Source: Acetobacter cerevisiae (GTDB lineage Bacteria; Pseudomonadota; Alphaproteobacteria; Acetobacterales; Acetobacteraceae). Taken from it: 44,958 nucleotides of DNA. The notes below the pieces were generated by a model. That model saw only the letters and a program-made list of their open reading frames with translations. It was not told where the DNA came from and made no database searches. Shown here piece by piece: positions 8,519 to 17,490 of this stretch (within the stretch, counting starts at the first letter, position 1; every line of letters begins with the position of its first letter). Where the stretch lies: positions 1 to 44,958 of the forward strand of contig NZ_LHZA01000137.1 in the NCBI RefSeq assembly GCF_001580535.1, written 5' to 3'. The translations under genes and the position numbers were made by a program.

Positions 8519-10918
8519 TTAGTAAGTCATAGAAAGATTAAACAGGAACGACCGGCCAACCGAAGGTGTTACGCGGTTGCTGAACAGGTTACCGTAGTTC
8601 AGGCGGTTGGCGAGGTTGTAGCCGTTCATGGCTATTTTCCAGTTCGGGCCAAACTGGTGGGACACCACTGCGTCAAACTCAACGTTTGCCGGGACACGAG
8701 CCGTGTTGGCCGGGTCCAGAAACACGCCTTCACGCCAGGTTACGCCACCGCCCATAGTCAGGTTATAGGGCTTTTTGGGCGCAATTTCATACGTGGTCCA
8801 CACGGTTGCCTGATTGCGGGGCACATACTGCACCTGCTTGCCAATATCCGCCGCAGTGCCGCCTGTCGTCTTGCTGTCATACTTGGCGTATGTGGCAATC
8901 ATGTTCCAGTTTTTCAGGATCTGGCCGGACACACTCAGTTCCACACCCTGGTTGCGCTGGGTATCGCCAGAGTCCGTCACCGTCCCGGTGCTTGGGTCGG
9001 TCAGCATGGAATTGCCTTTTTCCAGACGGAAGACGGAGGCCGTAAAGCCAATCCGGTCATGGAACGCGGAATATTTGGCCCCCAGTTCATACAATCTGCT
9101 GCGCTCCGGCTGAAATTTGGAATTCTTGGGAGACAGCGGCTCAGAACTGTTGGTGACGTAAAGGCCCATCGGCGTGGTGGATTCAGCCCAGTTGAAATAC
9201 ACCATTGCATGGTCGTTCGGCGTGTACATCAGGCTGACATTCGGGTTGAACGTATCCTGCTTCTGGCCCAGATGCGTATCCGGCGTCGTGGCGACACCGC
9301 CCGTTGCACTATAATTGCTGCTCCAGTGGTCCCACCGGAAACCGGCCTTAACCGAGAACCACGGCGTCAGCCACGCCTGCTCGGAGAAGAACGCGCCAAC
9401 ATCCGTCGCTGCACTGGTTTTCCATTCCTTTTTACCCACGCCGTTAGGAATATTCACAAGATTGTTCGGGTTCAGGGAGCCCACACCCACATCCAGCCCG
9501 GGAACATAGGCCGTCGGGTTCAGCAGGCTCGCCCACTGGCGTGCTGAAGGATTGTTATACGCATAGTTCCTGCGGCGATCATAAATATGCTCAATATCCA
9601 CACCGGCAATCATCTGGTGCTTGATGCCGCCTGTATTGAAGTTGGCCACCGCAGAGGACACGTTCTGCACCGACCAGTCATCCTGCTGGTACGGGTTAGG
9701 CCCACCGACCCCGCCAATACGGGAAACAAGAGCCGTTTCCGGGTGGGATGAGAAAAGAGCGCTGGTGCAGGTCGCGTTACAGCTTTCCTGAGATGCCGAG
9801 AAATACCGGCTATACATCCCGCCGCGTGTATCATTGTAGACGGTAATGTGCGGGTTAACTTCCCACTTCAGGCGGCCCGTCAGCATATCAACGTTGGAAT
9901 CATCCTGGTCAAACGTCGTGCCATACCAGGTGGTGCGCCGCACGCCATATTCCGTCACCGGTTTACCGTAGGAGGCCCCCGGCTTTGTCACCACAGGCAC
10001 ACCATAATCCGGAATGCGGTTATCCGTCTGATGGAAATATTCTATGGTGTAATTAACTTTTTTCCCAAGACCGAAGATAATAGACGGCGCAATACCCCAG
10101 CGATGGGAGTAGACGGCATCCCGCCCGACCATATCATTTTCGTTCCCCATACCGGTTACGCGCACGGCAATGGTGTCGGTAATCTTATGGCTGAAATCGA
10201 GCGTGCCACGGTAATAAGCCCCGCTCCCGCCGGAGAAGCTGGCCCCGATATGATTCTGATCATTCGGCGTTTTGGTGGTGATGTTAATCGCACCACCCGT
10301 GGTGCCGTTACCAAACACCTGCGAGGATGGCCCCTTGATAACCGTCACATGGTCATAATCAAAGGAATCGCGCGTATAAACACCAAAGTCCCGCAAGCCG
10401 TTTTCATAAATATCATTCTGGGCGGCAAAACCACGGATGAGGAACTGATCGCCCGCCATCCCGCCTTCACCCTCACCCACGGACGCCGTAATGCCCGGCA
10501 CGTTCTTGAGCGCTTCATCCAGTGACTTGACGTTCTGCTGCTGCATGAGGAGCTGCGGCACAACATCAATGGTCTGCGGCGTGTGCAGCACATCCTGCGG
10601 CATACGGCTGATGCCAATGGGCGTGCGCAGCGTGTTCATGGGGGAGGCCGTCACAACCCAGTGTTCGGACTCTGAGCCGTCATTTTCCTTAACCAGTTCC
10701 GGCCCCTTCCCTTTCGGGTTGGTCAGAACGGCCTGCGGCTGTGCGGCTTTTGTTGTCGCGGCTTTTGTAGCGTCAGCCGGTGCGCGCGGGGGCAGAACAG
10801 GCTCTTTTCCCGTAGCGTCATCCGCCGCCATGGCCGGGAAAGCCGAACCACATCCCAAAGCCAGACCAAAGGCCAGAGGCGCCGGGTGAAGGCGACGCCG
10901 AATAGTGTGTTTACTCAT
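8519..10918 (-). CDS. TonB-dependent siderophore receptor (Fiu-like)
   Basis: An outer-membrane ferric-siderophore importer of about 800 residues. After a signal peptide ending near FPAMA come the plug domain (VVTASPMNTLRTPIGISRMPQ, PQTIDVVPQLLMQQQNV, ALKNVPGIT, FLIRGFAAQNDIYENGLRD, VIKGPSSQVFGNGTTGGAIN) and a 22-strand-type beta-barrel ending FLFNLSMTY with a terminal aromatic residue. The PQTIDVVP...LKNVPGI pattern and overall length fit the catecholate-siderophore receptors related to Fiu. I chose ATG 10918 because it begins directly at a clean signal peptide. An in-frame ATG at 10966 would add 16 residues but lies only about 10 bases from the Fur-like box. The gene is alone; no inner-membrane transporter is adjacent. 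Iron repression via 10977-10995 is likely. Confidence 0.9.
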   Translation of the reverse strand: MSKHTIRRRLHPAPLAFGLALGCGSAFPAMAADDATGKEPVLPPRAPADATKAATTKAAQPQAVLTNPKGKGPELVKENDGSESEHWVVTASPMNTLRTPIGISRMPQDVLHTPQTIDVVPQLLMQQQNVKSLDEALKNVPGITASVGEGEGGMAGDQFLIRGFAAQNDIYENGLRDFGVYTRDSFDYDHVTVIKGPSSQVFGNGTTGGAINITTKTPNDQNHIGASFSGGSGAYYRGTLDFSHKITDTIAVRVTGMGNENDMVGRDAVYSHRWGIAPSIIFGLGKKVNYTIEYFHQTDNRIPDYGVPVVTKPGASYGKPVTEYGVRRTTWYGTTFDQDDSNVDMLTGRLKWEVNPHITVYNDTRGGMYSRYFSASQESCNATCTSALFSSHPETALVSRIGGVGGPNPYQQDDWSVQNVSSAVANFNTGGIKHQMIAGVDIEHIYDRRRNYAYNNPSARQWASLLNPTAYVPGLDVGVGSLNPNNLVNIPNGVGKKEWKTSAATDVGAFFSEQAWLTPWFSVKAGFRWDHWSSNYSATGGVATTPDTHLGQKQDTFNPNVSLMYTPNDHAMVYFNWAESTTPMGLYVTNSSEPLSPKNSKFQPERSRLYELGAKYSAFHDRIGFTASVFRLEKGNSMLTDPSTGTVTDSGDTQRNQGVELSVSGQILKNWNMIATYAKYDSKTTGGTAADIGKQVQYVPRNQATVWTTYEIAPKKPYNLTMGGGVTWREGVFLDPANTARVPANVEFDAVVSHQFGPNWKIAMNGYNLANRLNYGNLFSNRVTPSVGRSFLFNLSMTY

Positions 10919-10976
10919 GGATGAAGCAGCCTGTTGCAAATTAAGAGCATGAAGATGCTTTGCCATAACAGCGGAT

Positions 10977-10995
10977 GATAATGATTCGCAAATTC
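10977..10995 (-). promoter_or_regulatory. Fur-like operator upstream of the siderophore receptor
   Basis: Read on the + strand, the site is GATAATGATTCGCAAATTC. On the gene strand it matches the classical 19-base Fur consensus GATAATGATAATCATTATC at 14 of 19 positions by my count. It lies 58 bases before the chosen start. The half-site TGCGAAT recurs in the box before the second receptor (19731-19745). Confidence 0.6.
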
Positions 10996-11047
10996 AGCTT
11001 GTGCATAGCAGTCCCGCTTACATCTTTTTGCGAGTCATCACTCAGCC

Positions 11048-11098
11048 GTAACGGGGGGCGTTATCAGGGGGGAATTAAGGCTTCCTTCCCCTCCCGTT
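11048..11098. other. Nested G-rich/C-rich inverted repeats, possible leader hairpin
   Basis: On the + strand ACGGGGGGCG pairs with part of CCTCCCGT, and inside it GGGGGGAA with TTCCCCTCCC around AAGG/CCTT, so the DNA can fold into a nested but imperfect hairpin. A T run follows on the + strand, where no gene needs a terminator; on the - strand it would lie in the long leader of the receptor gene. It matches no riboswitch I know. Confidence 0.25.
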
Positions 11099-11153
11099 TT
11101 ACGATGCCCACATCGCATCTGCCATGCGGCGCACTCTTTTAAAGACTGCTGAT

Positions 11154-11170
11154 AATTTCATTATGAAATT
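11154..11170. promoter_or_regulatory. Perfect palindrome AATTTCAT-T-ATGAAATT, putative operator
   Basis: Two perfect 8-base arms with a single central base sit 188 bases upstream of the receptor ATG at 10966, in an otherwise unremarkable intergenic region. The 8-1-8 geometry is that of a dimeric regulator site, but the sequence is not one I can assign to a known regulator. Confidence 0.35.
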
Positions 11171-11368
11171 CAGAAGGCGTTAACCGAGCGCCTTAAAATC
11201 GGCACCCTCAGAGCAGACAGGAAGCACAGGCTCCGTGCCTTCACATGCTCTCCCGGAAGGCCTCTACCACCAAGAAACATCCCCCTGCCGAATACAAAAA
11301 ACTGGACAGCAGGGAGATGTTAAAAACTATTTTATACTTCCTGAGGACACTTCATCACGCAACACCAC

Positions 11369-13714
11369 TTACGCTCTTCTTGCAAGCACACTGGCATCAC
11401 GCAGGGCCACAACATCCCCACGCATCTGTCGGCCACCGGCAAAGCCCAACCCAAGCAAAGCCAGTCCCGCCAGAAAACCAGCCCAGCCCCACGCCATGAA
11501 GGGCGGCGTAAAGCTGAACCGAATATCGGCATGCCCCGCAGGCAGGGCAATGCGCTCAAACAAACCATCCTCAACCGACGGCACCACGCTCTGGCCATTT
11601 ACGCTGGCTGTCCAGCCCGCCATCATCAACTCTCGCCGAATGAGGAAAGACGGCGCGGCGCACTGCGTTTGCACCTCGGTCTGGGTGCGCGCCTGCACGC
11701 TGCATCCGGGGCCAGCCTCAAAATACGGGGCAGCATTGGGGAGGCGATACACGTCGGCTGTCGGGTCAGCATAAATCAGCTTCAGGCGGTTTTCCGGGGC
11801 CAGCGCCTCACTGCCCGGCAACGGGAAGCCATGCGGCACCAGCGCTAGAGCCACACCCAGTTTTTCAAAAACCTCCGGCCTTTTGGCCAGTGTTTCCGCC
11901 AGAAAGAACTGGCCGCCGGAGCGGTTGGGCGTAATGCCATCAAACGTCACCGCATCCACATCCGGGCCAAAATCATGCTTCATCCGCTCGACCCATGCGC
12001 TGGGCATGGGCACACCATTATGGTTGAGGGACGGCAGACGGAAATACGCGCCGTAGTTAGGGGCAATCACCCCCATGGTCACAAAACGCTGTAAACCCAG
12101 CTCCCGCTGCACGGTGTTCAGTAAGGGCGTGTTGCGCGGTAAGGGCGCACGCACACAGAGCAACGGGATGCAGAACAGCAGGAGCGCCTCACCCAGCACC
12201 CCCGCGCTCACCAGCGCCACGCGTGCCCGCGCGGACTGCCAGCGGCCCCACCCCAGAAAACCCGCAGCACACAGCGCAACTACGCCGACCCCGAGCAGAA
12301 CGGACCCGGTCTCATACCCCCATGTTGGCACAGGGCCGTGGCTATAACCGCGCAGAGCGTCACGCGTCGGGCCGTTCAGCCGCCATGCGCCAAAGGCTGC
12401 CGCTGCAAGTGCCACACTCGCCCACGCGACAGGCTTTTTAAAAACAGTCCTAATCTGCGTGGACGTAAACGCGGCAGGCAGACTGAACAGATCATCCAGC
12501 CCAAAGGCCGCCAGTAGAATAAGCGCGGCCTGTTCCGACGGAAAACACAAACGATAGAAAATGGTGCGGCCCACACCGGGCAACAGATCCACCAGCCCGG
12601 TGATAATCGGCAGGTTGGCCTGCTTGCCCATACACACCAGAACATAGCCCGCCAGCATCAGGCGTGCCGGGCGCTCGCGTTTGCCAAACAGGGCAACCAG
12701 CGCCAGCCAGGGCACCACCAGCCCGGTATAGCCGCCCATGGCCCACCATGCGCCAAACTGCTCTCCGCCACCGTAAAAAAACAGGCCGTTAATGTAGGGG
12801 AACAGCGCCATAGCCCAACTAGCCTGCGGTAAAGCGGCGTCCAGCACACCTGCATGCGGGCCAATCCATGCGTCCCGCAGGAAGTCGGCAAAGGCTACCA
12901 ACTGCGGCGCTGCCAGCAAAAGGGCCGCAGCCCCACCGGCCATAATGCGCAGGGCATACGGCCAACGTGTTGCTGCCGGTTGCTGCACCAGCCGCAACAC
13001 CGCCCAGCACAAACCCAGCGTGCCGACCAGAAACGCTGTTTCCGGAAAGCCGGAGAGCAACAGATAGCCCAGCCCTACAGCCAGCCAGCCCCAGCCACCC
13101 ACGCCAACATGCGTTCTGGCGCGCTCGATCCCAAACAGCACCAATGGCAAAAAGGCCAGCGGCTGACTTGGCCCATCCGAAGCCCATGCATACGTGCCGT
13201 TAAACGCATAGAGTAATGCGCCCAGCAGAACGGCCCGCTTATCCAGACGCAAGGCCCGCAGAAAGGCGTACATCGCCAGCCCGGCGACAATCTGCAGAGC
13301 AATCTTCATCAGCAGTAAACCACCGGGAAAGCCCAGCAGCAGGACAAACGGCAGGAAGAACGCGGCAGGCTGATACTCACCCGCCAGAGGCATCCCCACC
13401 CCGCTATAGGGATTCCACCAGGGCAGGATACCCTGCCGCCAGTCAGACGTCACCAGATGCCCCAGCGCCTGCACAATCACACCCGCACAGCCATCAATCC
13501 AGCCGGGCAGACCGGGCAGCAGGCCGCCTTCCAGCCAGTCCCGGCGGGTGGTAGTCGCCACGGAAAGGACGGAAAGCGGGTCGGACGTCATCTGCCCGAA
13601 CAGGGCGGGGCCGATCAGTTCAGGAAGGTGAACGAGAACAGGCAGCAGCACCAGCAGCGCGACGTGCCAGAGCGGCCAGCGACGCGACGCCGGGCGGGAA
13701 AAAGCGATATCCAT
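11369..13714 (-). CDS. YfhO-like polytopic membrane protein
   Basis: This 781-residue protein has at least 12 membrane helices and a C-terminal soluble domain of about 200 residues before a last helix pair. The segment ILPWWNPYSGVGMPLAGEYQ at about residues 95-114, followed by PAAFFLPFVLLL, is the signature loop of YfhO-family membrane proteins. These are GT-C-like in topology and in Firmicutes take part in glycosylating teichoic acids; no role is established in acetic acid bacteria. The ATG follows a GGAG site 4 bases upstream. It is 50 bases downstream of the universal stress protein gene on the same strand and could be co-transcribed with it. Function is inferred only as lipid-linked sugar transfer or membrane glycan modification. 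Confidence 0.65.
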   Translation of the reverse strand: MDIAFSRPASRRWPLWHVALLVLLPVLVHLPELIGPALFGQMTSDPLSVLSVATTTRRDWLEGGLLPGLPGWIDGCAGVIVQALGHLVTSDWRQGILPWWNPYSGVGMPLAGEYQPAAFFLPFVLLLGFPGGLLLMKIALQIVAGLAMYAFLRALRLDKRAVLLGALLYAFNGTYAWASDGPSQPLAFLPLVLFGIERARTHVGVGGWGWLAVGLGYLLLSGFPETAFLVGTLGLCWAVLRLVQQPAATRWPYALRIMAGGAAALLLAAPQLVAFADFLRDAWIGPHAGVLDAALPQASWAMALFPYINGLFFYGGGEQFGAWWAMGGYTGLVVPWLALVALFGKRERPARLMLAGYVLVCMGKQANLPIITGLVDLLPGVGRTIFYRLCFPSEQAALILLAAFGLDDLFSLPAAFTSTQIRTVFKKPVAWASVALAAAAFGAWRLNGPTRDALRGYSHGPVPTWGYETGSVLLGVGVVALCAAGFLGWGRWQSARARVALVSAGVLGEALLLFCIPLLCVRAPLPRNTPLLNTVQRELGLQRFVTMGVIAPNYGAYFRLPSLNHNGVPMPSAWVERMKHDFGPDVDAVTFDGITPNRSGGQFFLAETLAKRPEVFEKLGVALALVPHGFPLPGSEALAPENRLKLIYADPTADVYRLPNAAPYFEAGPGCSVQARTQTEVQTQCAAPSFLIRRELMMAGWTASVNGQSVVPSVEDGLFERIALPAGHADIRFSFTPPFMAWGWAGFLAGLALLGLGFAGGRQMRGDVVALRDASVLARRA

Positions 13715-13764
13715 AGCTCCACTTTAGCAAGAAGCGGGCCACTCTCCTACACAGCCCATCGCCT

Positions 13765-14580
13765 TTAATGATGCAGAAAGACCGGAATATTGGGATGGTG
13801 CAGCATATACTCGGTAACGCTTCCCATAATCCGGTTATACAACATGCCATGCTGGTAACCGCCCATCACCAGCAGATCGGCTTTTTCATCCTGCGCAATG
13901 TCCAGCAGTTGCTGCGCCACGGCATCCGTTCCGTGCCGATGCGGCAGATGCGCACTTTCATACGCAATGCCAGGCAACAGATCCGGCGGCATGATTTCCC
14001 CTTCCGGAGAGAGAACCGTTACAGTTTCCGCATGGGCCAGCAGCATGCGGGAGGCCGTAAAGGCCCTGCGGCAACACGGGGAATCCCGCCAGGCCATCAG
14101 CACCGTGCGCCCGCACGGGCGGTCCCAGAATGGCGGCACCAGCAGCAGCGGGCGATTTGTCTCAAAAATGGCAGACCGCAGCGCCCGGTGTTTTTGCTCA
14201 CTGTCCCTGCGGTCGGGGAAGCTCAGGAGGATCAGCCCGGCATCTCTGCCATAGCCGTTGATAATCCGCTCCACGGCAATTTCCGGGTCCAGCCAGTTGA
14301 CCTCCACAGCAGAAAGCCGGTCCGCCGGGGAGCCATATTCCTGCTCAAGCCACTGATGAAAGGTGGCATGCAGGCTGGCCGCCCACTCCCGCTGGTCCTG
14401 CCGCATGACAAAAGCGCCCTCATCGGTCAGCCCCATCGGGCCCCGGCCGTCATGGGGTGGCTCGCGGGCCGCAAGCACATCAATCCGGTCCCCTCCCACC
14501 TGTTTGATCAGGGACGCCGCGAGAGAGAGCAGGACTACAGCCTGATCAGGCTGGTTCAGGATAACGAGGCAGCGTTGCAT
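13765..14580 (-). CDS. Universal stress protein (UspA family)
   Basis: This 271-residue protein begins at ATG 14580, behind an AAGGACG ribosome-binding site; an upstream in-frame ATG at 14664 would add 28 arginine-rich residues that look non-coding. The length fits a tandem UspA protein: residues about 1-140 form a degenerate first domain and 150-271 the second. The second carries the nucleotide-binding signature GGYQHGMLYNRIMGSVTEY, close to the usual G-x2-G-x9-G-(S/T) pattern, followed by PNIPVFLHH. Such proteins bind ATP and support survival in stationary phase or under respiratory stress. It is transcribed divergently from the hydrolase at 14841 across 260 bases in which I see no clear operator. 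Confidence 0.8.
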   Translation of the reverse strand: MQRCLVILNQPDQAVVLLSLAASLIKQVGGDRIDVLAAREPPHDGRGPMGLTDEGAFVMRQDQREWAASLHATFHQWLEQEYGSPADRLSAVEVNWLDPEIAVERIINGYGRDAGLILLSFPDRRDSEQKHRALRSAIFETNRPLLLVPPFWDRPCGRTVLMAWRDSPCCRRAFTASRMLLAHAETVTVLSPEGEIMPPDLLPGIAYESAHLPHRHGTDAVAQQLLDIAQDEKADLLVMGGYQHGMLYNRIMGSVTEYMLHHPNIPVFLHH

Positions 14581-14840
14581 AAAAACCGTCCTTCTTCTGT
14601 TCCGTCCCTGGCGCACAGACATGCGGCAGACGCGCTCTGCCTCATGGAGACGGTTCCGGTTCAAACCTCCATACGCCCAAAAGTTCCCGCCCAGCGCATG
14701 CCACCCTCTTCACCATTGCAAGTCTCGCAGGAAGGTGAAGAAAAAACTGCCCCTGCCCCCTCGCCTTTGGGGGAAAGATAAGCGAAAGTTCCGCCGGACC
14801 AGCTCTCCAGAGTCTTGTTTTTGAAAGGATAAAACACGCC

Positions 14841-15626
14841 GTGCTGCTGAACGTGATTGAACGGGGCCCCGACGTGTCCTCCGAGGCAACGCCTCTTCCC
14901 CCTGTTGTTCTGCTGCATGGACTGTTTGGCCGGGCCCGCAATCTGGGTTTTGTGCAGCGCCGGCTGGCCGCCACCCGCCGCACCCTGGCGCTGGACTTAC
15001 GCAACCACGGGGACAGCCCCCACGGCCCCATGAGCTTCCGGATTATGGCGGATGATGTGCGGGAAACGCTGGAACATCATAACGCCCTGCCCGCCATGCT
15101 GCTGGGCCATTCCATGGGCGGCAAGACAGCCATGATGCTGGCCCTGCGCCACCCGGAATGCGTGCATAGCCTGCTGGTGGTGGACATTGCCCCCGGCGAG
15201 GGTGGCTTTACCCGCATGGACGTACCGGCCGAACTGGAAACGCTGGACTTCCCCCCGCACTTAGACCGCGCCGGAGCCGACGCCCTGCTGCGCCCGCTGA
15301 TCCCCAGTGAAGCGATCCGCCAGATGATGGTGCAGAACATGCGGCTGGGCGACAATCCCGGCTGGAGCATTGGCCTTGCGGATATCATGACGGCCCTGCC
15401 CACCATTATGAGCTGGCCGGAACTGCCACCGGGCACACAGTATGATGGCCCGACCCTGTTTATCCGGGGTGAGATTTCTCCCTACATCCAGCCAAAGAAC
15501 TACCCCGCCATGCGCCGCCTGTTCCCGCACTACACGCTGGAAACCATCAGCGGCGCGGGCCATTGGGTGCATGTTGACGCGCCGAAGCGGTTTGCGGAGT
15601 TGGTGGAGAAGTTTGCTGAGCGGTAG
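14841..15626 (+). CDS. Alpha/beta hydrolase, YbfF-like esterase
   Basis: This 261-residue cytoplasmic hydrolase begins at a GTG preceded by AAGGATAA. PVVLLHGLFGRARNLGFVQ provides the oxyanion HG motif, LALDLRNHGDSPHG is the typical strand and turn of the YbfF/ABHD11 branch, GHSMGGK at about residues 91-97 holds the nucleophile Ser, and GAGHWVHVDAP near the end supplies the catalytic His. The family hydrolyses short-chain acyl esters and acyl-CoA thioesters in vitro; the natural substrate is not known. It runs convergently into the small membrane protein gene at 15639-15884, only 12 bases away, so there is no room for a separate terminator. Confidence 0.85.
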   Translation: MLLNVIERGPDVSSEATPLPPVVLLHGLFGRARNLGFVQRRLAATRRTLALDLRNHGDSPHGPMSFRIMADDVRETLEHHNALPAMLLGHSMGGKTAMMLALRHPECVHSLLVVDIAPGEGGFTRMDVPAELETLDFPPHLDRAGADALLRPLIPSEAIRQMMVQNMRLGDNPGWSIGLADIMTALPTIMSWPELPPGTQYDGPTLFIRGEISPYIQPKNYPAMRRLFPHYTLETISGAGHWVHVDAPKRFAELVEKFAER

Positions 15627-15638
15627 CAGAACCGGGCA

Positions 15639-15884
15639 TTAAACCCCGTCCCGTGTCTCCACCATCCTTTTCCCAGTCCGCAGCAAAGCCGCCACAATCA
15701 CAGCAAAGCCCAGCCCTAAAACCCAGAACACAACAGCAAAAGCCGCATTGTCTGCCCGCATAATTTCCAGACACAGGCTGGCGCACAGCAGCAAGATGCC
15801 GGTCCATTTTGCGCCTGCAGGGTGCAGGGAGATCAGGAAAACCCCACAAAATTGCAGGGCTGCACAAAGTCCGTCAGAACCCAT
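15639..15884 (-). CDS. Small membrane protein coupled to the PepSY gene
   Basis: An 81-residue protein with two or three hydrophobic stretches (about residues 7-20, 27-40 and 46-66, the last being FAVVFWVLGLGFAVIVAALL) and a short charged tail. Its ATG lies inside the end of the PepSY gene: ATGGGTTCTGA carries both this start and the upstream TGA, an 11-base overlap that points to translational coupling. I do not recognise a family. Position as third gene of a receptor-PepSY-small protein operon suggests an accessory role in ferric-siderophore handling at the inner membrane. Confidence 0.55.
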   Translation of the reverse strand: MGSDGLCAALQFCGVFLISLHPAGAKWTGILLLCASLCLEIMRADNAAFAVVFWVLGLGFAVIVAALLRTGKRMVETRDGV

Positions 15885-17490
15885 TCTGATTCGCCTTCAT
15901 GGACCGAAGTGCCAGAACGCAACAGCCTGCCAGACAAAGTGCGACGAGAGACACAGCACGCTCCACACCATCTGCCCAGGGCGCGCTGAGCAGCACGATA
16001 CAGCCAGAAACCGCCACACCCAGACCGACAAAAATCCGCCAACCTGTCCGGGCAGGCACTACTACGGCTAACAGCAAAAGCAGAAACCATACCGCAAAGA
16101 CCACCTGTATCTCCCGCGTAGCCCGGTCAGCCAGCGTGACAGGCAGCAGGCGGTTAGCGAGAAAAAATGCGGCGAAGGCAACAGGCGTGCCCGCCACCAT
16201 CCCGGCGTTAACGCGGTCAAGCAGGACAAGACGGATGCTATCTCCTCGGCGCAGGCGGCGTCTGATCCATAATCTCAGCCCGCTTCCCGTGACAATAAGA
16301 AGCAGAATACCGGACCCAAAATACAACCAGCGGGTGGCAAGTGGTGCAAAATGCGCAACATGCAGCCCGTAAAGTACGGCAAAGGCCGTCACAACAGGAC
16401 GTTGCTCATGCGTGTCCGCCAGCAGTTTTCCCGTTTTTCCATCAAAGCGGAGGATATGGGTGCCAAAGGCAATCCGGTCATTATTATCCCCCATAATGAC
16501 GATCGTCGCAGCGCTGTCGGACGGGTTGTAAACATAGACCTGATTCATCCCCTCCGTTTTCAAACGCTCGGCCGCTTCCGCCAGAACCGGACCAATGGGA
16601 GCCAGTGTGCTTGCCGTGCCGGTAGGCGTGCGGGCGGACAGGGATGGAGCCAGAGCAGCCTCAAACGCAGAGGCATCCCGGTAATGCGCCAGTCCGGCCC
16701 AAGGCATCAGCAGCGTGCCGAGCGTGACCGCACCAGTCAGCGCAATGGTGAGGTGGAACGGGAGCGCTGCAACCCCCGCCAGATTATGCGCGTCCAGCCA
16801 GCTGCGCTGTCCTTTTTTGGGTCTGAAGGTAAAGAAATCCAGAAAGATCCGCCTGTGCGCAACAATTCCTGTCAGCAGCACGAACACCAGCGCAAGGGCT
16901 GCAATCGCGGCAAGCAGACGCCCCCACGGGTAGGGCAACTGAAGTTCAAAATGGAACCGATAGAAAAAGTCTCCCCCCAACGTATCGCGGATCGTGTCGG
17001 GGGAGCCACTCACAGGATCAAGCGCGCGTTGCAGAAATGCGCCGTTCTGATCCCATGCCGCCCAGCTGAACGGCGCGCGCGCTCGTGCCGGGGTGATGTA
17101 CCATGCAGAGGACTGCGGGGCATGGCGGCTGAGCCAGCCGATGGCGGCCTCGGTCGCCTTGACCGGGTCCACCGGGCGCACTCCCAGTTCCGGGCGTGCC
17201 CAGAGGCTGATTTCAGGCCGAAACACGCTGAGCGTGCCGGACAGCGTGATCACATAGATCAGCCATCCGGTAAAAATGCCCGCCATATCGTGCACTTGCG
17301 TCATGGCGGCCCGAAAGCCTGTGCGCACGCGAGAAAAGCCGACCATGGCGAGCACTGGCCAGCCGACCAGTGCGACAAAAATGCCGGTCAACACGGCGTT
17401 GACCGGCGATAACGGCAGACAATACGCGGTCAAAAAACTCAGAAGCGCCGCACCGGCGTATGCAAGAAAGATGACCGCGGCAGATTTCAC
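15874..17490 (-). CDS. PepSY-associated TM protein, probable ferric-siderophore reductase
   Basis: This 538-residue inner-membrane protein begins at a GTG that overlaps the receptor stop (GTGA). Two N-terminal helices precede the PepSY_TM core: VHDMAGIFTGWLIYVITLSGTLSVFRPEI with a membrane His, a periplasmic PepSY-like region, AHNLAGVAALPFHLTIALTGAV with further membrane His residues, then LYGLHVAHFAPLATRWLYF and several C-terminal helices. PepSY_TM proteins encoded next to TonB-dependent receptors, such as FoxB and FsqB-like proteins, are implicated in reducing iron-siderophores at the inner membrane, with membrane histidines thought to carry heme. Here that role follows from gene order. Expression should follow the Fur-like box before the receptor. 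Confidence 0.8.
   Translation of the reverse strand: MKSAAVIFLAYAGAALLSFLTAYCLPLSPVNAVLTGIFVALVGWPVLAMVGFSRVRTGFRAAMTQVHDMAGIFTGWLIYVITLSGTLSVFRPEISLWARPELGVRPVDPVKATEAAIGWLSRHAPQSSAWYITPARARAPFSWAAWDQNGAFLQRALDPVSGSPDTIRDTLGGDFFYRFHFELQLPYPWGRLLAAIAALALVFVLLTGIVAHRRIFLDFFTFRPKKGQRSWLDAHNLAGVAALPFHLTIALTGAVTLGTLLMPWAGLAHYRDASAFEAALAPSLSARTPTGTASTLAPIGPVLAEAAERLKTEGMNQVYVYNPSDSAATIVIMGDNNDRIAFGTHILRFDGKTGKLLADTHEQRPVVTAFAVLYGLHVAHFAPLATRWLYFGSGILLLIVTGSGLRLWIRRRLRRGDSIRLVLLDRVNAGMVAGTPVAFAAFFLANRLLPVTLADRATREIQVVFAVWFLLLLLAVVVPARTGWRIFVGLGVAVSGCIVLLSAPWADGVERAVSLVALCLAGCCVLALRSMKANQNGF

Larger units (their letters stand above)
10996..11368. other. Gene-free stretch of about 370 bases with structured DNA
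   Basis: No gene is supported here on either strand. The region is the leader side of the siderophore receptor and the downstream side of the YfhO-like gene. It holds a GC-rich foldable segment (11048-11098), a perfect AT-rich palindrome (11154-11170) and a small repeat of AAGGCG with CGCCTT (11174-11194) that lacks a U tract on either strand. Confidence 0.5.

Noticed and set aside
11174..11194. AAGGCG/CGCCTT stem as terminator of the YfhO-like gene
   Set aside because: No U tract on the relevant strand and nearly 200 bases past the stop; kept only as part of the intergenic description.
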